From a bacterium (GTDB taxonomy: Bacteria > Electryoneota > Electryoneia > Electryoneales > Electryoneaceae): a stretch of DNA of 64,000 nt. The notes under the pieces are model-generated. The model did not search any database. It was not told the origin of the DNA and worked only from the letters and a program-made list of their open reading frames with translations. The DNA lies in the NCBI GenBank assembly GCA_028278125.1, contig JANQEY010000305.1:1-64000 (forward strand), written 5' to 3'. Positions 7,867-16,934 of the stretch are shown piece after piece. Position numbers and translations under genes: made by a program. Each line of letters opens with the position of its first letter. Position 1 is the stretch's first letter.

Positions 7867-9018
7867 CTAAAATTTCTGGTTTTTGATCAGGTGCCGGGCA
7901 ATAACCAGCCTCTGAATCTCATTAGTACCCTCAAAAATCCTCACAATCCGGGCGTCACGGTAGAATCGTTCGATGGGATATTCGGACATATAACCCATGC
8001 CGCCGTGGATCTGTACTGCTTTATCAACAACACGGTCGAGAGCTTCGCTGCAGAACAGTTTTACAATCGAGGATTCACGGCTGTATGGCATTCCCTGGTC
8101 ACACATCCAGGCTGTACGATAGGTCATACTTTCCATAGCGTAAACATCAGCTGCCATCTCTGCCAGCATAAACTGGATAGCCTGTAGTCGTGATATTGGA
8201 CCTCCGAACTGTTCGCGCTGGTTAGCGTGTTGAATAGACAAGTCCAGTGCCTCTTTGGCTGCGCCCAAACATTGAGCGCCGAGGGATAACCTGCCAACAT
8301 CCAGGGTCTGCATGGCAACATGGAATCCCTTGCCACGGGTACCGAGCATATATTTTTTCGGTACACGGATGTTATCAAAAAATATATCGGTTGTGTGAGA
8401 TCCACGAATCCCCATCTTCTTTTCCGGGGGACCGGCGGAAAAACCGGGCATGTCCTTTTCTATGATAAATGTGGAAATACCATGTGTGCCGGTGCCCTCA
8501 TCCGTCCGCGCAAAAACACTGTAAACATCAGCTACACCACCATTGGTGATAAACGTTTTCTGCCCGTTGACGACAAAACAATCGTCCTCTTCCACTGCTG
8601 TTGTTTTCATGGCTGCGGCGTCAGATCCTGCACCGGGTTCCGTCAGGGCAAATGCAGCTATCTTTTCACCGGACGTTAAAGCAGGTAAAAACTCTTTTTT
8701 CTGCTCATCAGTTCCGGCTAAATATATTGCCATGGCACCGATTGATTCATGACCACCGAGTACAACGGACGTCGAGGCGCAAGCCCGGGCGATTTCCTCC
8801 TGGACAACACAATAGCCTGTTTCACCGAATCCGGAGCCGCCGTACTCTTCCGGGAAAACCATACCCATAAAACCGAGTTCGGCCATTTTATCCATGGTAC
8901 TTTTGGGTACTTTACCCTCCAGGTCAACCTGTTCGGCAAGGGGTTTCAGCTCTTTCTGAGCGAAACGCCGCGCCATTTCCCGGAGCATCTCCTGCTCTTC
9001 ATTAAACGTGAAATCCAT
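7867..9018 (-). CDS. Acyl-CoA dehydrogenase (candidate pimeloyl- or glutaryl-CoA dehydrogenase)
   Basis: 383 residues from the ATG at 9018 (MDFTFNEEQ), preferred over an upstream GTG. A full-length FAD-dependent acyl-CoA dehydrogenase: FAD/substrate motifs AFALTEPGAGSDA and KTFITNGG, the QLRQ-type FREQFGGPISRLQAIQF region as NQREQFGGPI, QIHGGMGYM, and the catalytic Glu in RIFEGTNEIQR. It resembles the short-chain (butyryl/glutaryl) branch. In benzoyl-CoA degradation after ring opening, 3-hydroxypimeloyl-CoA is beta-oxidised to glutaryl-CoA and then crotonyl-CoA, so glutaryl-CoA is the natural substrate guess. I cannot tell a decarboxylating from a non-decarboxylating enzyme. Preceded by a hairpin at 9066-9081. 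Confidence 0.85.
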   Translation of the reverse strand: MDFTFNEEQEMLREMARRFAQKELKPLAEQVDLEGKVPKSTMDKMAELGFMGMVFPEEYGGSGFGETGYCVVQEEIARACASTSVVLGGHESIGAMAIYLAGTDEQKKEFLPALTSGEKIAAFALTEPGAGSDAAAMKTTAVEEDDCFVVNGQKTFITNGGVADVYSVFARTDEGTGTHGISTFIIEKDMPGFSAGPPEKKMGIRGSHTTDIFFDNIRVPKKYMLGTRGKGFHVAMQTLDVGRLSLGAQCLGAAKEALDLSIQHANQREQFGGPISRLQAIQFMLAEMAADVYAMESMTYRTAWMCDQGMPYSRESSIVKLFCSEALDRVVDKAVQIHGGMGYMSEYPIERFYRDARIVRIFEGTNEIQRLVIARHLIKNQKF

Positions 9019-9065
9019 CTCTTTTCCCACGTTAGAGGTAATACAACCATACTACGATAAATTAA

Positions 9066-9081
9066 CCCGGCCAGGGCCGGG
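9066..9081 (-). other. Intercistronic GC-rich hairpin between had-like and acyl-CoA dehydrogenase genes
   Basis: CCCGGCC (9066-9072) and GGCCGGG (9075-9081) form a 7-bp stem with a 2-nt arm gap; on the minus strand it is followed by TTAATTTATC, a weak T-rich tail. It could be a leaky terminator or an mRNA-stability hairpin that sets different levels for the two halves of the operon. Confidence 0.4.
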
Positions 9082-9107
9082 TCGGGATTATACTACAACA
9101 ATCAATC

Positions 9108-10136
9108 CTACGGTACCGCTATCGACCTCAGTGAATTTGGATCACCTTCACGCATCAGGTCGAATCCTTTGTTAATATCCTCTAAACTAAAGCGGGCTGT
9201 GACAAGATCCTTGACCTTGATCCTGCCGATCCTTGCCATTTCTATAATCCGAGGATAATCTACCGGCCTGCAGCCAAGTGAACCGACAACCTCCTGCTCA
9301 AAGAACATGATCTTCGATGCCGGAAGTTCCACCGGTTTATGGGTATATCCAACAACAACCGTACGACCACCCTTACGAATACAGGCAAACGCCTGCTGGA
9401 TAGTATTCGGATTACCGATACATTCAAATGTTACATCGGCACCACCACCGGTCAGCTTTTTCACAGCCTTGTCAATCCGTTCAACTTCCCTGGCATTAAT
9501 GACTGCCGTTGCACCAAGCTTTTTCGCCCATTCAAGTTTTTCCGGGATAACATCGACAGCGATAACCGACGCTCCAACAGCAGCAGCTACCTGGACAGCG
9601 TTGATCCCTACACCACCACATCCGAAGACAACAACATTGTAGCCGGCTTTTACTTCGCCACGGTTGACTACAGCATGGTACGGTGTGCTGATAGCATCAG
9701 CGATAATGGAACTCTCTTCCAATGGTAATTCATCAGGGAGGAGAAGAGCGTCTTTAGCCGGGGCGATAACATATTCAGCGTAAGCGCCGTCAACATGGTT
9801 ACCGAACATCACCATAGCATCACAGATATTCTCTTTCCCGATACGGCAATTCGGGCAAACACCACACGTAAGAACAGCCGGCAGGAGTACACGGTCGCCC
9901 TCTTTCCAGTTGTTTACCCCAGGCCCCATTGCCGCTACAGTCCCGGATGGTTCATGACCCAGGATCATCGGAGGTTCTTTGAAAGTAGGCACCCCGTGGT
10001 CTATATAATGCATGTCGGTATGGCAAATTCCGCATGCCGCTACTTTTACCAGTATTTCACCCGCTTTCGGCTCAGGAGTTGGTACCTCCTGGACTTCCAG
10101 TGGCTTGTTCCCACCAAGAAATACAGCCGCTTTCAC
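9108..10136 (-). CDS. Zn-dependent alcohol dehydrogenase, candidate 6-hydroxycyclohex-1-ene-1-carbonyl-CoA dehydrogenase (Had/BzdX)
   Basis: 342-residue medium-chain dehydrogenase. Catalytic-zinc ligands are visible in CGICHTD and GHEPSG; the structural-zinc motif is CGVCPNCRIGKENIC; the NAD-binding turn is VVFGCGGVGINAVQVA. In the benzoyl-CoA pathway the enzyme of this class oxidises the 6-hydroxy product of the dienoyl-CoA hydratase to the 6-oxo compound used by Oah, whose gene lies in the same train. This is the only MDR-type dehydrogenase here, so the assignment is reasonable, but general alcohol dehydrogenase cannot be excluded. The GTG start at 10136 has a very strong ribosome site (GGAGGTGAT). 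Confidence 0.72.
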   Translation of the reverse strand: MKAAVFLGGNKPLEVQEVPTPEPKAGEILVKVAACGICHTDMHYIDHGVPTFKEPPMILGHEPSGTVAAMGPGVNNWKEGDRVLLPAVLTCGVCPNCRIGKENICDAMVMFGNHVDGAYAEYVIAPAKDALLLPDELPLEESSIIADAISTPYHAVVNRGEVKAGYNVVVFGCGGVGINAVQVAAAVGASVIAVDVIPEKLEWAKKLGATAVINAREVERIDKAVKKLTGGGADVTFECIGNPNTIQQAFACIRKGGRTVVVGYTHKPVELPASKIMFFEQEVVGSLGCRPVDYPRIIEMARIGRIKVKDLVTARFSLEDINKGFDLMREGDPNSLRSIAVP

Positions 10137-10188
10137 GATATCACCTCCAATGTTATAATTTCTTCATGAGTAATCGATCTATCCCCTT

Positions 10189-10395
10189 TTATCCCTTCGG
10201 TCGGACATAAATAGTACGTTCTAACTGGCTGAAACACTTTTCACAGCTGTCGTCAGGCAGGTTATCGGGTTTTTCAGCCTCCTCAAGCTTTACTTCGAAA
10301 CCCAGTTCTTCGAATAATTCAACCGCTTCCTTCAGCCTGGTTCCGAAAGTAGTAAACCGTTTCTCCCAGCCCTCTTTTTCCAAATCATTCTTCAC
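10189..10395 (-). CDS. Small CxxC protein of unknown function in the benzoyl-CoA operon
   Basis: About 68 residues if it starts at the GTG at 10395, 10 nt after the GNAT stop; the start is uncertain because the frame stays open into the GNAT gene and the ribosome site is weak. The sequence is highly charged, with a helical first half (WEKRFTTFGTRLKEAVELFEEL) and a C-terminal CEKC pair before QLERTIYVRPKG. The composition is protein-like, unlike the antisense frames. I do not recognise the family. A CxxC could bind metal or be redox active. Confidence 0.6.
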   Translation of the reverse strand: MKNDLEKEGWEKRFTTFGTRLKEAVELFEELGFEVKLEEAEKPDNLPDDSCEKCFSQLERTIYVRPKG

Positions 10396-10405
10396 TGCAA
10401 GAGTC

Positions 10406-10867
10406 TCAGGAATTGTTGGTTTCCAGCTCCAGGAACACCATTTTCCCCGGCGCGAACCCCTTGTTGGCGAAAAAGCGGATAAGTCCCTGGTCCTTCCAGT
10501 CGACAAGTGTCTGGACTTTACTGATCCCAAGCTTGCGCAACTGTCCCAGGGTGTGGTCAAACAATTCCGAAGCAAGTCCTTTGTTACGATATTCAGGCAG
10601 AATTCCAATCGTATCGATTGTTGCCTGGTTTTCCGGTAGTCCGAATTCACCGCTTACTACTTCGGCCATCAAAAATCCTACAACCTCACCACCATATTCA
10701 ACAACATTTGACGCAATCATCCGCCATTTTTTATCAAGGGCATCGTCAAGTTTGCGCCCCAGGTAAGTCTCTCTGCTTTCACCGGTTGATTGTTCATCTA
10801 TCCGGACAATCGCGGATAAATCTTCCAGCCTTACAGGTCGTATCGTAAAATCTGAATCTAAAGACAT
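10406..10867 (-). CDS. GNAT-family N-acetyltransferase
   Basis: 153 residues from the ATG at 10867 (MSLDSDFTIRPV), which has GGGAGAA upstream; the longer frame to 10903 overlaps the end of the preceding gene and is not preferred. GNAT features: N-terminal TIRPVRLEDLSAI, acetyl-CoA-binding segment IDTIGILPEYRNKGLASELFDH (the R/Q-x-x-G-x-G/A loop is RNKGLA), and a C-terminal NKGFAPGKMVFLELE strand. Resembles RimI-like or small-molecule acetyltransferases; the target is not deducible. Its place inside the operon between the electron-transfer flavoprotein and the Had-like gene suggests a co-regulated housekeeping or protein-modification role. Confidence 0.82.
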   Translation of the reverse strand: MSLDSDFTIRPVRLEDLSAIVRIDEQSTGESRETYLGRKLDDALDKKWRMIASNVVEYGGEVVGFLMAEVVSGEFGLPENQATIDTIGILPEYRNKGLASELFDHTLGQLRKLGISKVQTLVDWKDQGLIRFFANKGFAPGKMVFLELETNNS

Positions 10868-10902
10868 ATATTCTCCCTTCCGATCTTCAGTGGATCTGTC
10901 CA

Positions 10903-13428
10903 CTAAAAAAGATCGTCAAGATCATCATCCCCCTCGGGCATTTTGCCATGTTCCTGGACATATTGCTGAATTAATTCACTTTCACGCTTGGTATACATGG
11001 GATCTTCTTCCCATTTCACTTTAACCACGTCATCTTCACCGACGTCTTCCAACCATTCCTCCAGCTGATCACGTAAATTTTCAGTACCCTGGATTTTACT
11101 GACCTCACCGGAAGCATCTGCTTTCAGCAAGACACCAGATGTTTTCGGGACTTTTTCCAGAACGCTATCGTCCAATTTCATCCAGCTTTCAGGGGGAAGG
11201 GTAACTGGTTTGATCAGTCGACGGATATTACACCTGAGGCAACGGTTGGCTTCGGCTACCGCTTGAACAGGATCAAGTGTTGAATGGATTTGCCCCAAAG
11301 TTTCAATCCGTTCTTCCGGTGGTAGATGAACAGGCTCATTACGTTCTTCTAGGCTGACATTCTCTGCAGCAAATATTTCTTCCTCATCCTCTTCCGTTAT
11401 CAGTTCACCATCGCCACCGAGGAATTTATCCACAGCAACAGCTACACGTTGTCCCGAAGCAATAGCTTCGACAATCGAAGAAGGCCCATGGATCAGGTCT
11501 CCCGCTCCAAAGAAACCGGGTAACCATGTTTCCACGGATTCAGCATCTGGTGAGAGTAAGCCAGTACTACCCAATACATTTCCACTTTCAGGTCCGAATG
11601 CTGAAGGATCGGTTGTTTGTCCAACGGCGAGGATCACCCAGTCGACCTGTCGTTCTATGCGGTTGCCATCAGCGAACTGGGGACTGAAATGCCCCTGTGA
11701 GTTAAATACCCGGGTACATTTCTTAAATACCGCACGGGTAATTCTTCCATTGTCGCTGGTAAATTCAACCGGTCCCCAACCAAGAGTCAGGGTAATTCCC
11801 TCTTCATCCGCTGCTTCCAGGTCATCCTCGTGGGCGGGAAGCTCTTTTTCCGATTCCAGTGCGATCACTTCTACATTTTCAGCGCCGCACCTGAGGGCGG
11901 TCATTGCCGTATCAATGGCAACACTTCCACCACCGACCACTACAACATTTCCGTGAAGCCTGATCGGATCATCTACCAGTGCCATCCTCAGGAAGTCTAT
12001 TCCCCAAAGAACACCCTCGAGATCAACACCATCAACCTCAATCTTTTTACTTAATGGAGTACCGAGTGCGATTACTACCGCGTCATAACCAAATTCACGC
12101 AGGGTGCGGGGATCAAGGTCATCACCCAGACGCCTTTTCCCCTGGAATTCTATTCCAAGATGATCCAGGAATGCAAGGTCACGTTCCAGCGCTTCCAGCG
12201 GCAACCGGAACCTGGGGATGCCATATCTTAAATATCCCCCCGGTTTTTCAGCGGCATCAAAGAGAGTAATCTTGTGTCCCCACATCGCCAGTCGCCAGGC
12301 TGTTGCCAGTCCAGCAGGTCCTGCACCGATAATTGCCACCCTGCTTCCCGTGTCCGGTTTACGGGGTGGAGGGGTATCGGCATCTTCTACCTCGAAAGCG
12401 AATCGTTTCAGGTCGCAGATAGAAACAGCTTTATCAAGATGGCTTCTGCGGCAATGTTCTTCGCAGGGATGGAAACAGGCATACCCCAGTGTAGCCGGAA
12501 GAGGTACACTCTTCGCGATAACACGACGTGCTGCGGCAGGATTACCCTCGGCTATTCGCCTGATATACTGTGGAATATCTATGCCAGCCGGGCAGGCATT
12601 TACACAGGGTAACGGAGCCCCATCAGCAGGTGACTCAACTCCTTCACGATCCCGTAAAGCACCGGTGGGACATATCTCTACACACGCACCACAGAATTTA
12701 CATTCTGCCTCGGGCATATCGCCGGGCTTAATGGTTCCCACAACAAGCTTTTCATCTTTCAGTACCGAACCGAGGACATTGGCATTTGCCACTTCACGGC
12801 AGGCTCGTACACAGCGTAAACATGCTATACAGAGTGAATAATCCCGTATAAAAAGTGGATCTTCGAATATCTCTTTCGATTCCGGCGCACGGTAGGGTGG
12901 AAGACTTGGGTGATAACCGACGTAATCAGCAATCTTACCAAGCTCACAATGCCCCAGCAGGACACAACACCGCTCTGATTCAGGGACATTCATCGAACAC
13001 TGCGAACGGCTGCAGCCCTCTTTCTGTTCACAGAGAAGGCAGGCATGCGGATGATCTTCAAAAACCTTGATTAACCTCTCCTGCCTGATAGTCGCAAGCT
13101 CAGGATCATTGGTCGTTACAACCATACCATCCTCAACCGGTCTACGGCAGGCGGAACCCGGTTTATCCCTACCTTCGATTTTTACCTTGCAGAGTCCGCA
13201 CCCCTTAACCTTGGCATCACGTGTAGATTCGCCAGAGTTTGAGCCGGGATATTCATTCTCGCCACGGTATACTTTCTCGTCAAGAACAACTTCTTTAAAA
13301 CTTGAAACAGAGTTGTGAGCACAGAGGTGTGGAATATAAATATCAGCAGCCAATGCAGCATTCAGTATTGAAGTACCCTCAACCGCCGTAATATCCTTAC
13401 CGTCTATTTTTAAAGTTACATCCGCCAT
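10903..13428 (-). CDS. NuoG/GltD-type NAD(P)H:ferredoxin oxidoreductase (BzdV-like)
   Basis: 841 residues from the ATG at 13428 (MADVTLKIDG); the frame also opens at 13473, overlapping the ferredoxin gene. Domains: plant-type [2Fe-2S] fold (residues 1-100: PHLC, CGLC, SAC, with an insertion between the first two); NuoG-like His/Cys region (HACLLCEQKEGCSRSQC); two [4Fe-4S] motifs (CIACLRCVRACR, CKFCGACVEICP); then a GltD-like half with CVNACPAGIDIP, CFHPCEEHCRR, an FAD turn IIGAGPAGLATA and a second nucleotide turn VVVGGGSVAIDTA; acidic C-terminus. In Azoarcus the bzdV product is proposed to re-reduce the ferredoxin that feeds benzoyl-CoA reductase. It follows the ferredoxin gene by 4 nt, supporting that role. 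The multiple clusters also fit an electron-bifurcating partner, which is inference. Confidence 0.83.
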   Translation of the reverse strand: MADVTLKIDGKDITAVEGTSILNAALAADIYIPHLCAHNSVSSFKEVVLDEKVYRGENEYPGSNSGESTRDAKVKGCGLCKVKIEGRDKPGSACRRPVEDGMVVTTNDPELATIRQERLIKVFEDHPHACLLCEQKEGCSRSQCSMNVPESERCCVLLGHCELGKIADYVGYHPSLPPYRAPESKEIFEDPLFIRDYSLCIACLRCVRACREVANANVLGSVLKDEKLVVGTIKPGDMPEAECKFCGACVEICPTGALRDREGVESPADGAPLPCVNACPAGIDIPQYIRRIAEGNPAAARRVIAKSVPLPATLGYACFHPCEEHCRRSHLDKAVSICDLKRFAFEVEDADTPPPRKPDTGSRVAIIGAGPAGLATAWRLAMWGHKITLFDAAEKPGGYLRYGIPRFRLPLEALERDLAFLDHLGIEFQGKRRLGDDLDPRTLREFGYDAVVIALGTPLSKKIEVDGVDLEGVLWGIDFLRMALVDDPIRLHGNVVVVGGGSVAIDTAMTALRCGAENVEVIALESEKELPAHEDDLEAADEEGITLTLGWGPVEFTSDNGRITRAVFKKCTRVFNSQGHFSPQFADGNRIERQVDWVILAVGQTTDPSAFGPESGNVLGSTGLLSPDAESVETWLPGFFGAGDLIHGPSSIVEAIASGQRVAVAVDKFLGGDGELITEEDEEEIFAAENVSLEERNEPVHLPPEERIETLGQIHSTLDPVQAVAEANRCLRCNIRRLIKPVTLPPESWMKLDDSVLEKVPKTSGVLLKADASGEVSKIQGTENLRDQLEEWLEDVGEDDVVKVKWEEDPMYTKRESELIQQYVQEHGKMPEGDDDLDDLF

Positions 13429-13432
13429 AATT

Positions 13433-13714
13433 TTACCAGGAATGTTGTATCGCTTCGGGTTTACATGCGGCAACGCAGGGCAACACGGGACGGTCAGTCA
13501 CCGGCTTACATGGCGCGCAATCGTACTTGATTGATTTACGCTTTTCCTCCATGACCCACGCGACTTCGTCATCATAATCGTCCTCGATTATTTCGAAAAG
13601 TTTGGCCGGGCAGGCTTCAACACAGTCATGTGTTTCGCAATCAATACATTTGTCCGTGTCAATGGTGATATAGTATTCACCGGAACCGTCCATATAGCCA
13701 TAGTTTGCTTTCAT
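13433..13714 (-). CDS. bzdM: 2[4Fe-4S] ferredoxin of the benzoyl-CoA reductase (BzdM-like)
   Basis: 93 residues. Two cluster motifs: CIDCETHDCVEACP and CAPCKPVTDRPVLPCVAACKP, each with longer spacing between the second and third Cys than in clostridial ferredoxins. Such stretched motifs are typical of the Allochromatium-type ferredoxins that donate electrons to class I benzoyl-CoA reductase. It sits directly downstream of the BzdQ-like gene and upstream of the BzdV-like reductase, the same order as in Azoarcus (bzdNOPQM). The symbol is given by position and motif. Confidence 0.85.
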   Translation of the reverse strand: MKANYGYMDGSGEYYITIDTDKCIDCETHDCVEACPAKLFEIIEDDYDDEVAWVMEEKRKSIKYDCAPCKPVTDRPVLPCVAACKPEAIQHSW

Positions 13715-13776
13715 CTATTCTCCATGGCAATCATTTTGTAAAAACTGTCCAAATATTGAAGCATTACCAGAGTATC

Positions 13777-13813
13777 GAGATTGCTTCGTCGCTACACTTC
13801 CTCGCAACGACAC
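13777..13813 (-). repeat. Solo copy A of the GTGTCGTTGCGAG...GAAGCAATCTC repeat
   Basis: 37 nt between the ferredoxin and BzdQ-like genes, in minus orientation. It shares both ends (GTGTCGTTGCGAG and GAAGCAATCTC) with copies at 24262, 35254, 45357 and 45689; the middle differs slightly (GAAGTGTAGCGAC). Confidence 0.85.
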
Positions 13814-13843
13814 TATTTTTCGCTATTGAGACAGCGCCATTTT

Positions 13844-14719
13844 TTATTTTTTACGTCCTTTGCCCTTATCTACAAGTGCTTTGGCGAACAGGGCAGCGCC
13901 GATCGCACCGGCGATCTGGGTGTCATGCTTCGGTTTCAAGGCTTTGAGGCCAAGTTCCTTTTCAATCCGGGAAACAACCCCGGTATTTTTGGCAATCCCA
14001 CCGGTGATCGCAAAATCTTCCTGGACTCCAACACGCTCCAGCAGGGAGAACACACGGTGCGCCATTGCCGAACAATAGGCCGCCAACACCTTACTCTGAG
14101 GCCAGCCTTCACGTAGTAAACCGGCAGCCTCTGACTTGGCAAACACCACACAAGTCGATGAAACAGGTGGTGGTTCTTCTTCAACCTCGAGCGACAGATC
14201 GCCAACGTCCTCGATGGGGATACCAAGCAGGTCAGCGAAAACTTCCATACCACGCCCTGTTCCCGCAGCGCACTTATCGTTCATCAGGAAATTGGTAACT
14301 TTTCCACGTTCATCGCAGAGGATCGCTTTACAATCCTGGCCACCCATATCGAGGATCGTCCGTACAGTTGGGCCATACATAAAATTTCCACCACGAGCGT
14401 GGCAGGCAATTTCTGTGATTGCCTTGTCGGAAAACGGTACATTTACACGTCCGTATCCGGTTCCCACGATATAGTCAAAATCGTCCAGGGTGATCCCGGT
14501 GTCTTCCAAGGCCCAGTTCATTGCGTTTCTTGCGCTGTCAGGACTGTCCGAACCCGTTCGCATGCTGGCAAACGCGGCGAGTTCTCCATCGACCATTACT
14601 ACAGCTTGTGAACTCACAGATCCAACATCAACACCACCGGTTACCACCTTGCCGTTACTTATATCCAGGTTTTCATCATGCCAGTTATATTCTTTCCAGC
14701 GCCAGAATTCTTTCGCCAT
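13844..14719 (-). CDS. bzdQ: Benzoyl-CoA reductase ATPase subunit A/Q (BzdQ-like)
   Basis: 291 residues from the ATG at 14719 (MAKEFWRW), which has GGAG 6 nt upstream; the frame is open to 14752. ASKHA-fold ATPase that couples ATP hydrolysis to electron transfer into the catalytic subunits. Motifs: phosphate loop GGVDVGSVSSQAV, GTGYGR, ILDMGGQDCKAI, NDKCAAGTGRGMEVFADLLG and TCVVFAKSEAAGL; the Cys in the last two bind the [4Fe-4S] cluster shared with the partner ATPase; ADP-binding ITGGIAKNTGVV. The length is that of the Azoarcus BzdQ rather than the longer Thauera BcrA. Start of the string Q-M-V in the operon. Confidence 0.92.
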   Translation of the reverse strand: MAKEFWRWKEYNWHDENLDISNGKVVTGGVDVGSVSSQAVVMVDGELAAFASMRTGSDSPDSARNAMNWALEDTGITLDDFDYIVGTGYGRVNVPFSDKAITEIACHARGGNFMYGPTVRTILDMGGQDCKAILCDERGKVTNFLMNDKCAAGTGRGMEVFADLLGIPIEDVGDLSLEVEEEPPPVSSTCVVFAKSEAAGLLREGWPQSKVLAAYCSAMAHRVFSLLERVGVQEDFAITGGIAKNTGVVSRIEKELGLKALKPKHDTQIAGAIGAALFAKALVDKGKGRKK

Positions 14720-14812
14720 CAGTGACTCCTTCAATAAATCGTCCTGGAACACCAGCTTGTAAATAGTGTTCCAAACTTTCAGGCAGCAGTTATTTTAAAT
14801 ATCCACTACTTA

Positions 14813-15580
14813 TCACGCCTTATCGGCTGCAATTAAAGCAGCACCAAGAGCGGTAATCATTTCCGGATCGTCCGGTATTGTCACATCGTGCTCGAGTGAT
14901 GTGGTAAGTGAATGAACAAATCCAACGTTGCGTGCCATACCGCCTATCAGTGCAATATCAGGGTTAATCCCCACACGCCTTGCCATGGAGACAATTCTGC
15001 TGGCAATGGCGTCATGAATCGCCTTGGCTATATCCATTTTTGGTGTTTTTGCGTGAAGGAGGCTCACCACTTCGCTCTCGGCGAATACAGCGCACTGGGC
15101 ATTCATTGGAACAGATGCTGACGATTCCAGTGAAATTTTACCCAGCTCCTCGACAGAGACCTCGAGCGCTCTGGCCATAGATTCCGTAAACGCGCCCGAT
15201 CCGGCAGCACATTTTTCGTTGATGGCAAAGTCTTCAACCTTACCATCATCATTACTGCGAATCGCACGTCCTTCCTCTGCGCCAACATCTATAATGGTTT
15301 TAACACCGGGGTAAAGATGTTTGCATGCCCTGGCGTCGGCTGTAACCTCGGTGACTGTCTGCGTCGCATCTTCGATAACTTTGCGGCCGGCCCCGGTAGA
15401 ACATGTGGGAACTTTCCCGTTATCTACCCCGGCTTCACTAAGTGTCTCTACGAGTAGTTCCGAGGCGACCTTCTGCTGTTCAAATCCGCCTTCACGTTTT
15501 CCCGCCGACACCACCTCACTATCCTTGAGGATAATGATTTTTACGAATTTTGCCCCTACATCTATACCTGCTGTAATCAT
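14813..15580 (-). CDS. bzdP: Benzoyl-CoA reductase ATPase subunit D/P (BzdP-like)
   Basis: 255 residues. Second ASKHA ATPase of the heterotetrameric class I reductase. Visible: TAGIDVGAKFVKIII, TGAGRKVI, IIDVGAEEGRAI, INEKCAAGSGAFTESMARAL and NAQCAVFAESEVVSLL, with the two cluster-binding Cys, and LIGGMARNVGFV. Shorter than its partner, as BzdP/BcrD are. It lies 9 nt after the BzdO-like gene, so the two are surely co-translated. Homology to the activator of 2-hydroxyacyl-CoA dehydratases is expected; the paired but non-identical ATPases and the ring-opening genes nearby make benzoyl-CoA reductase the better call. Confidence 0.92.
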   Translation of the reverse strand: MITAGIDVGAKFVKIIILKDSEVVSAGKREGGFEQQKVASELLVETLSEAGVDNGKVPTCSTGAGRKVIEDATQTVTEVTADARACKHLYPGVKTIIDVGAEEGRAIRSNDDGKVEDFAINEKCAAGSGAFTESMARALEVSVEELGKISLESSASVPMNAQCAVFAESEVVSLLHAKTPKMDIAKAIHDAIASRIVSMARRVGINPDIALIGGMARNVGFVHSLTTSLEHDVTIPDDPEMITALGAALIAADKA

Positions 15581-15588
15581 AATGCTCC

Positions 15589-16899
15589 TCAGGTTGTTGC
15601 AAGAGGTTGCAAGTCAAGAGTTTCCATAAACGAATCTATCCGGGCCTGGGTACGTGCTTCGTCAAATTCACGTTCGTCACCCATATTACCCTCAAATGTC
15701 ATAATCGGAACACCAGATTCCGCGATACCCCTACGGTTTTCCATGATCCCGGTAGATAAGCCTTCGCAGCCACGGTTGAGATGAAGCATTACCCCGTCAA
15801 CCTTCCACTGTTCCACAATCTTCAGCATCATTTCCGTCTTCAGCTTCGGATCATAGAAATGCTGCCATTCGGGTCTTGAAAGCGTCCACTCTGCCAGTAC
15901 CTCGAGTGCTTTGTCACGGGAATTGATATCAACACCAAGATCCATCGGCGTTGTTCTCGGCCCAAAGCTTCCGTCCTCTTTGTATTCCCAGTTCCCTATC
16001 AGGCCGAAGGTATAAAGTGATCCCACAGACAATGCTCCATATGATTCCAGGTAACGGAAGACCTTGAGGAATCCCCATGGCGGTTGTGTATCGCTCATCA
16101 GCCGGCAGCGTTCATTGGCAATCGCCGCGATCCCGCGATCAACCCTGTCCTTCACTTCATCAAGCAACTCATCGTAGAAATCAGCGAATTCTTTTTTAGC
16201 TTTTGACAATGTTCCAAAGACATAAAGTGAATACATCGATTTTTCATCGAGCGGTGCCGGGACATTCATATTCAAAGCACAGATTTCCGCCCAGGTTGAG
16301 GTCGAACGGCAGTCGTTTTTAACCGCTTCTATCAGTTTTTCATCGTCGTAAGTCCTGCCGGTAACTTTCTCCATGAACTCGATGCCTTCATGCATCTGGT
16401 CTACGATAAAACGGATTTTATGTGGATTATCCTTAACTTCGTGATAGGGGCCGACACTGACATCAATGTTGAAATAGGGGAAGTTTTCGTATTCCGATAC
16501 TACCTGGTACCACTTGGCGTGGCTGCAGCAGATATGGTCCTGGAATCCAAAATCCGGTTTTGGATAGGGCCCGCCGAAAAGGAACTTGTTCAGGTACATC
16601 GAACCCCAGTAATTGCGCATGTAACTGCAGAGGTCACGTGCCCAGCCCTTCGCCTCAGTCGCCTCAAGACATTGGAGGGAAAAGTCCTTATTAAACGCGA
16701 TTGACGCGGCATATGGTTCACCGGTCAGGGGATAAACATCATCACCCAAGCCGTATGGTATCGCGTCGAAAGACCACGCTCCACCTGTCCAGCGTATTCC
16801 GCCTCGTTCATGGGCGGATGCGTAATCCAGGTAATATTTCTCGCGTAATTCTTTCGCTTTATTCCAGCATTTAAGCTGTTCTGTTTTGTATTTTGCCAT
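15589..16899 (-). CDS. bzdO: Benzoyl-CoA reductase catalytic subunit B/O (BzdO-like)
   Basis: 436 residues, the family length for BcrB/BzdO. With the N/C subunit it holds the active-site cluster and binds benzoyl-CoA, reducing it to cyclohexa-1,5-diene-1-carbonyl-CoA. Conserved cysteine regions typical of the 2-hydroxyacyl-CoA dehydratase/BCR fold are present: [23 protein letters not shown] and LNRGCEGLS near the C-terminus. It lies between BzdN- and BzdP-like genes with short gaps. No frameshift seen. Confidence 0.92.
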   Translation of the reverse strand: MAKYKTEQLKCWNKAKELREKYYLDYASAHERGGIRWTGGAWSFDAIPYGLGDDVYPLTGEPYAASIAFNKDFSLQCLEATEAKGWARDLCSYMRNYWGSMYLNKFLFGGPYPKPDFGFQDHICCSHAKWYQVVSEYENFPYFNIDVSVGPYHEVKDNPHKIRFIVDQMHEGIEFMEKVTGRTYDDEKLIEAVKNDCRSTSTWAEICALNMNVPAPLDEKSMYSLYVFGTLSKAKKEFADFYDELLDEVKDRVDRGIAAIANERCRLMSDTQPPWGFLKVFRYLESYGALSVGSLYTFGLIGNWEYKEDGSFGPRTTPMDLGVDINSRDKALEVLAEWTLSRPEWQHFYDPKLKTEMMLKIVEQWKVDGVMLHLNRGCEGLSTGIMENRRGIAESGVPIMTFEGNMGDEREFDEARTQARIDSFMETLDLQPLATT

Positions 16900-16934
16900 T
16901 GTATTTCTCCAGCTTGGTTTCCGTAGTCAAATCC

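Noticed and set aside
13429..13473. Longer N-terminus of the NuoG/GltD protein
   Set aside because: Overlaps the ferredoxin gene and adds no conserved sequence; the ATG at 13428 begins the [2Fe-2S] fold.
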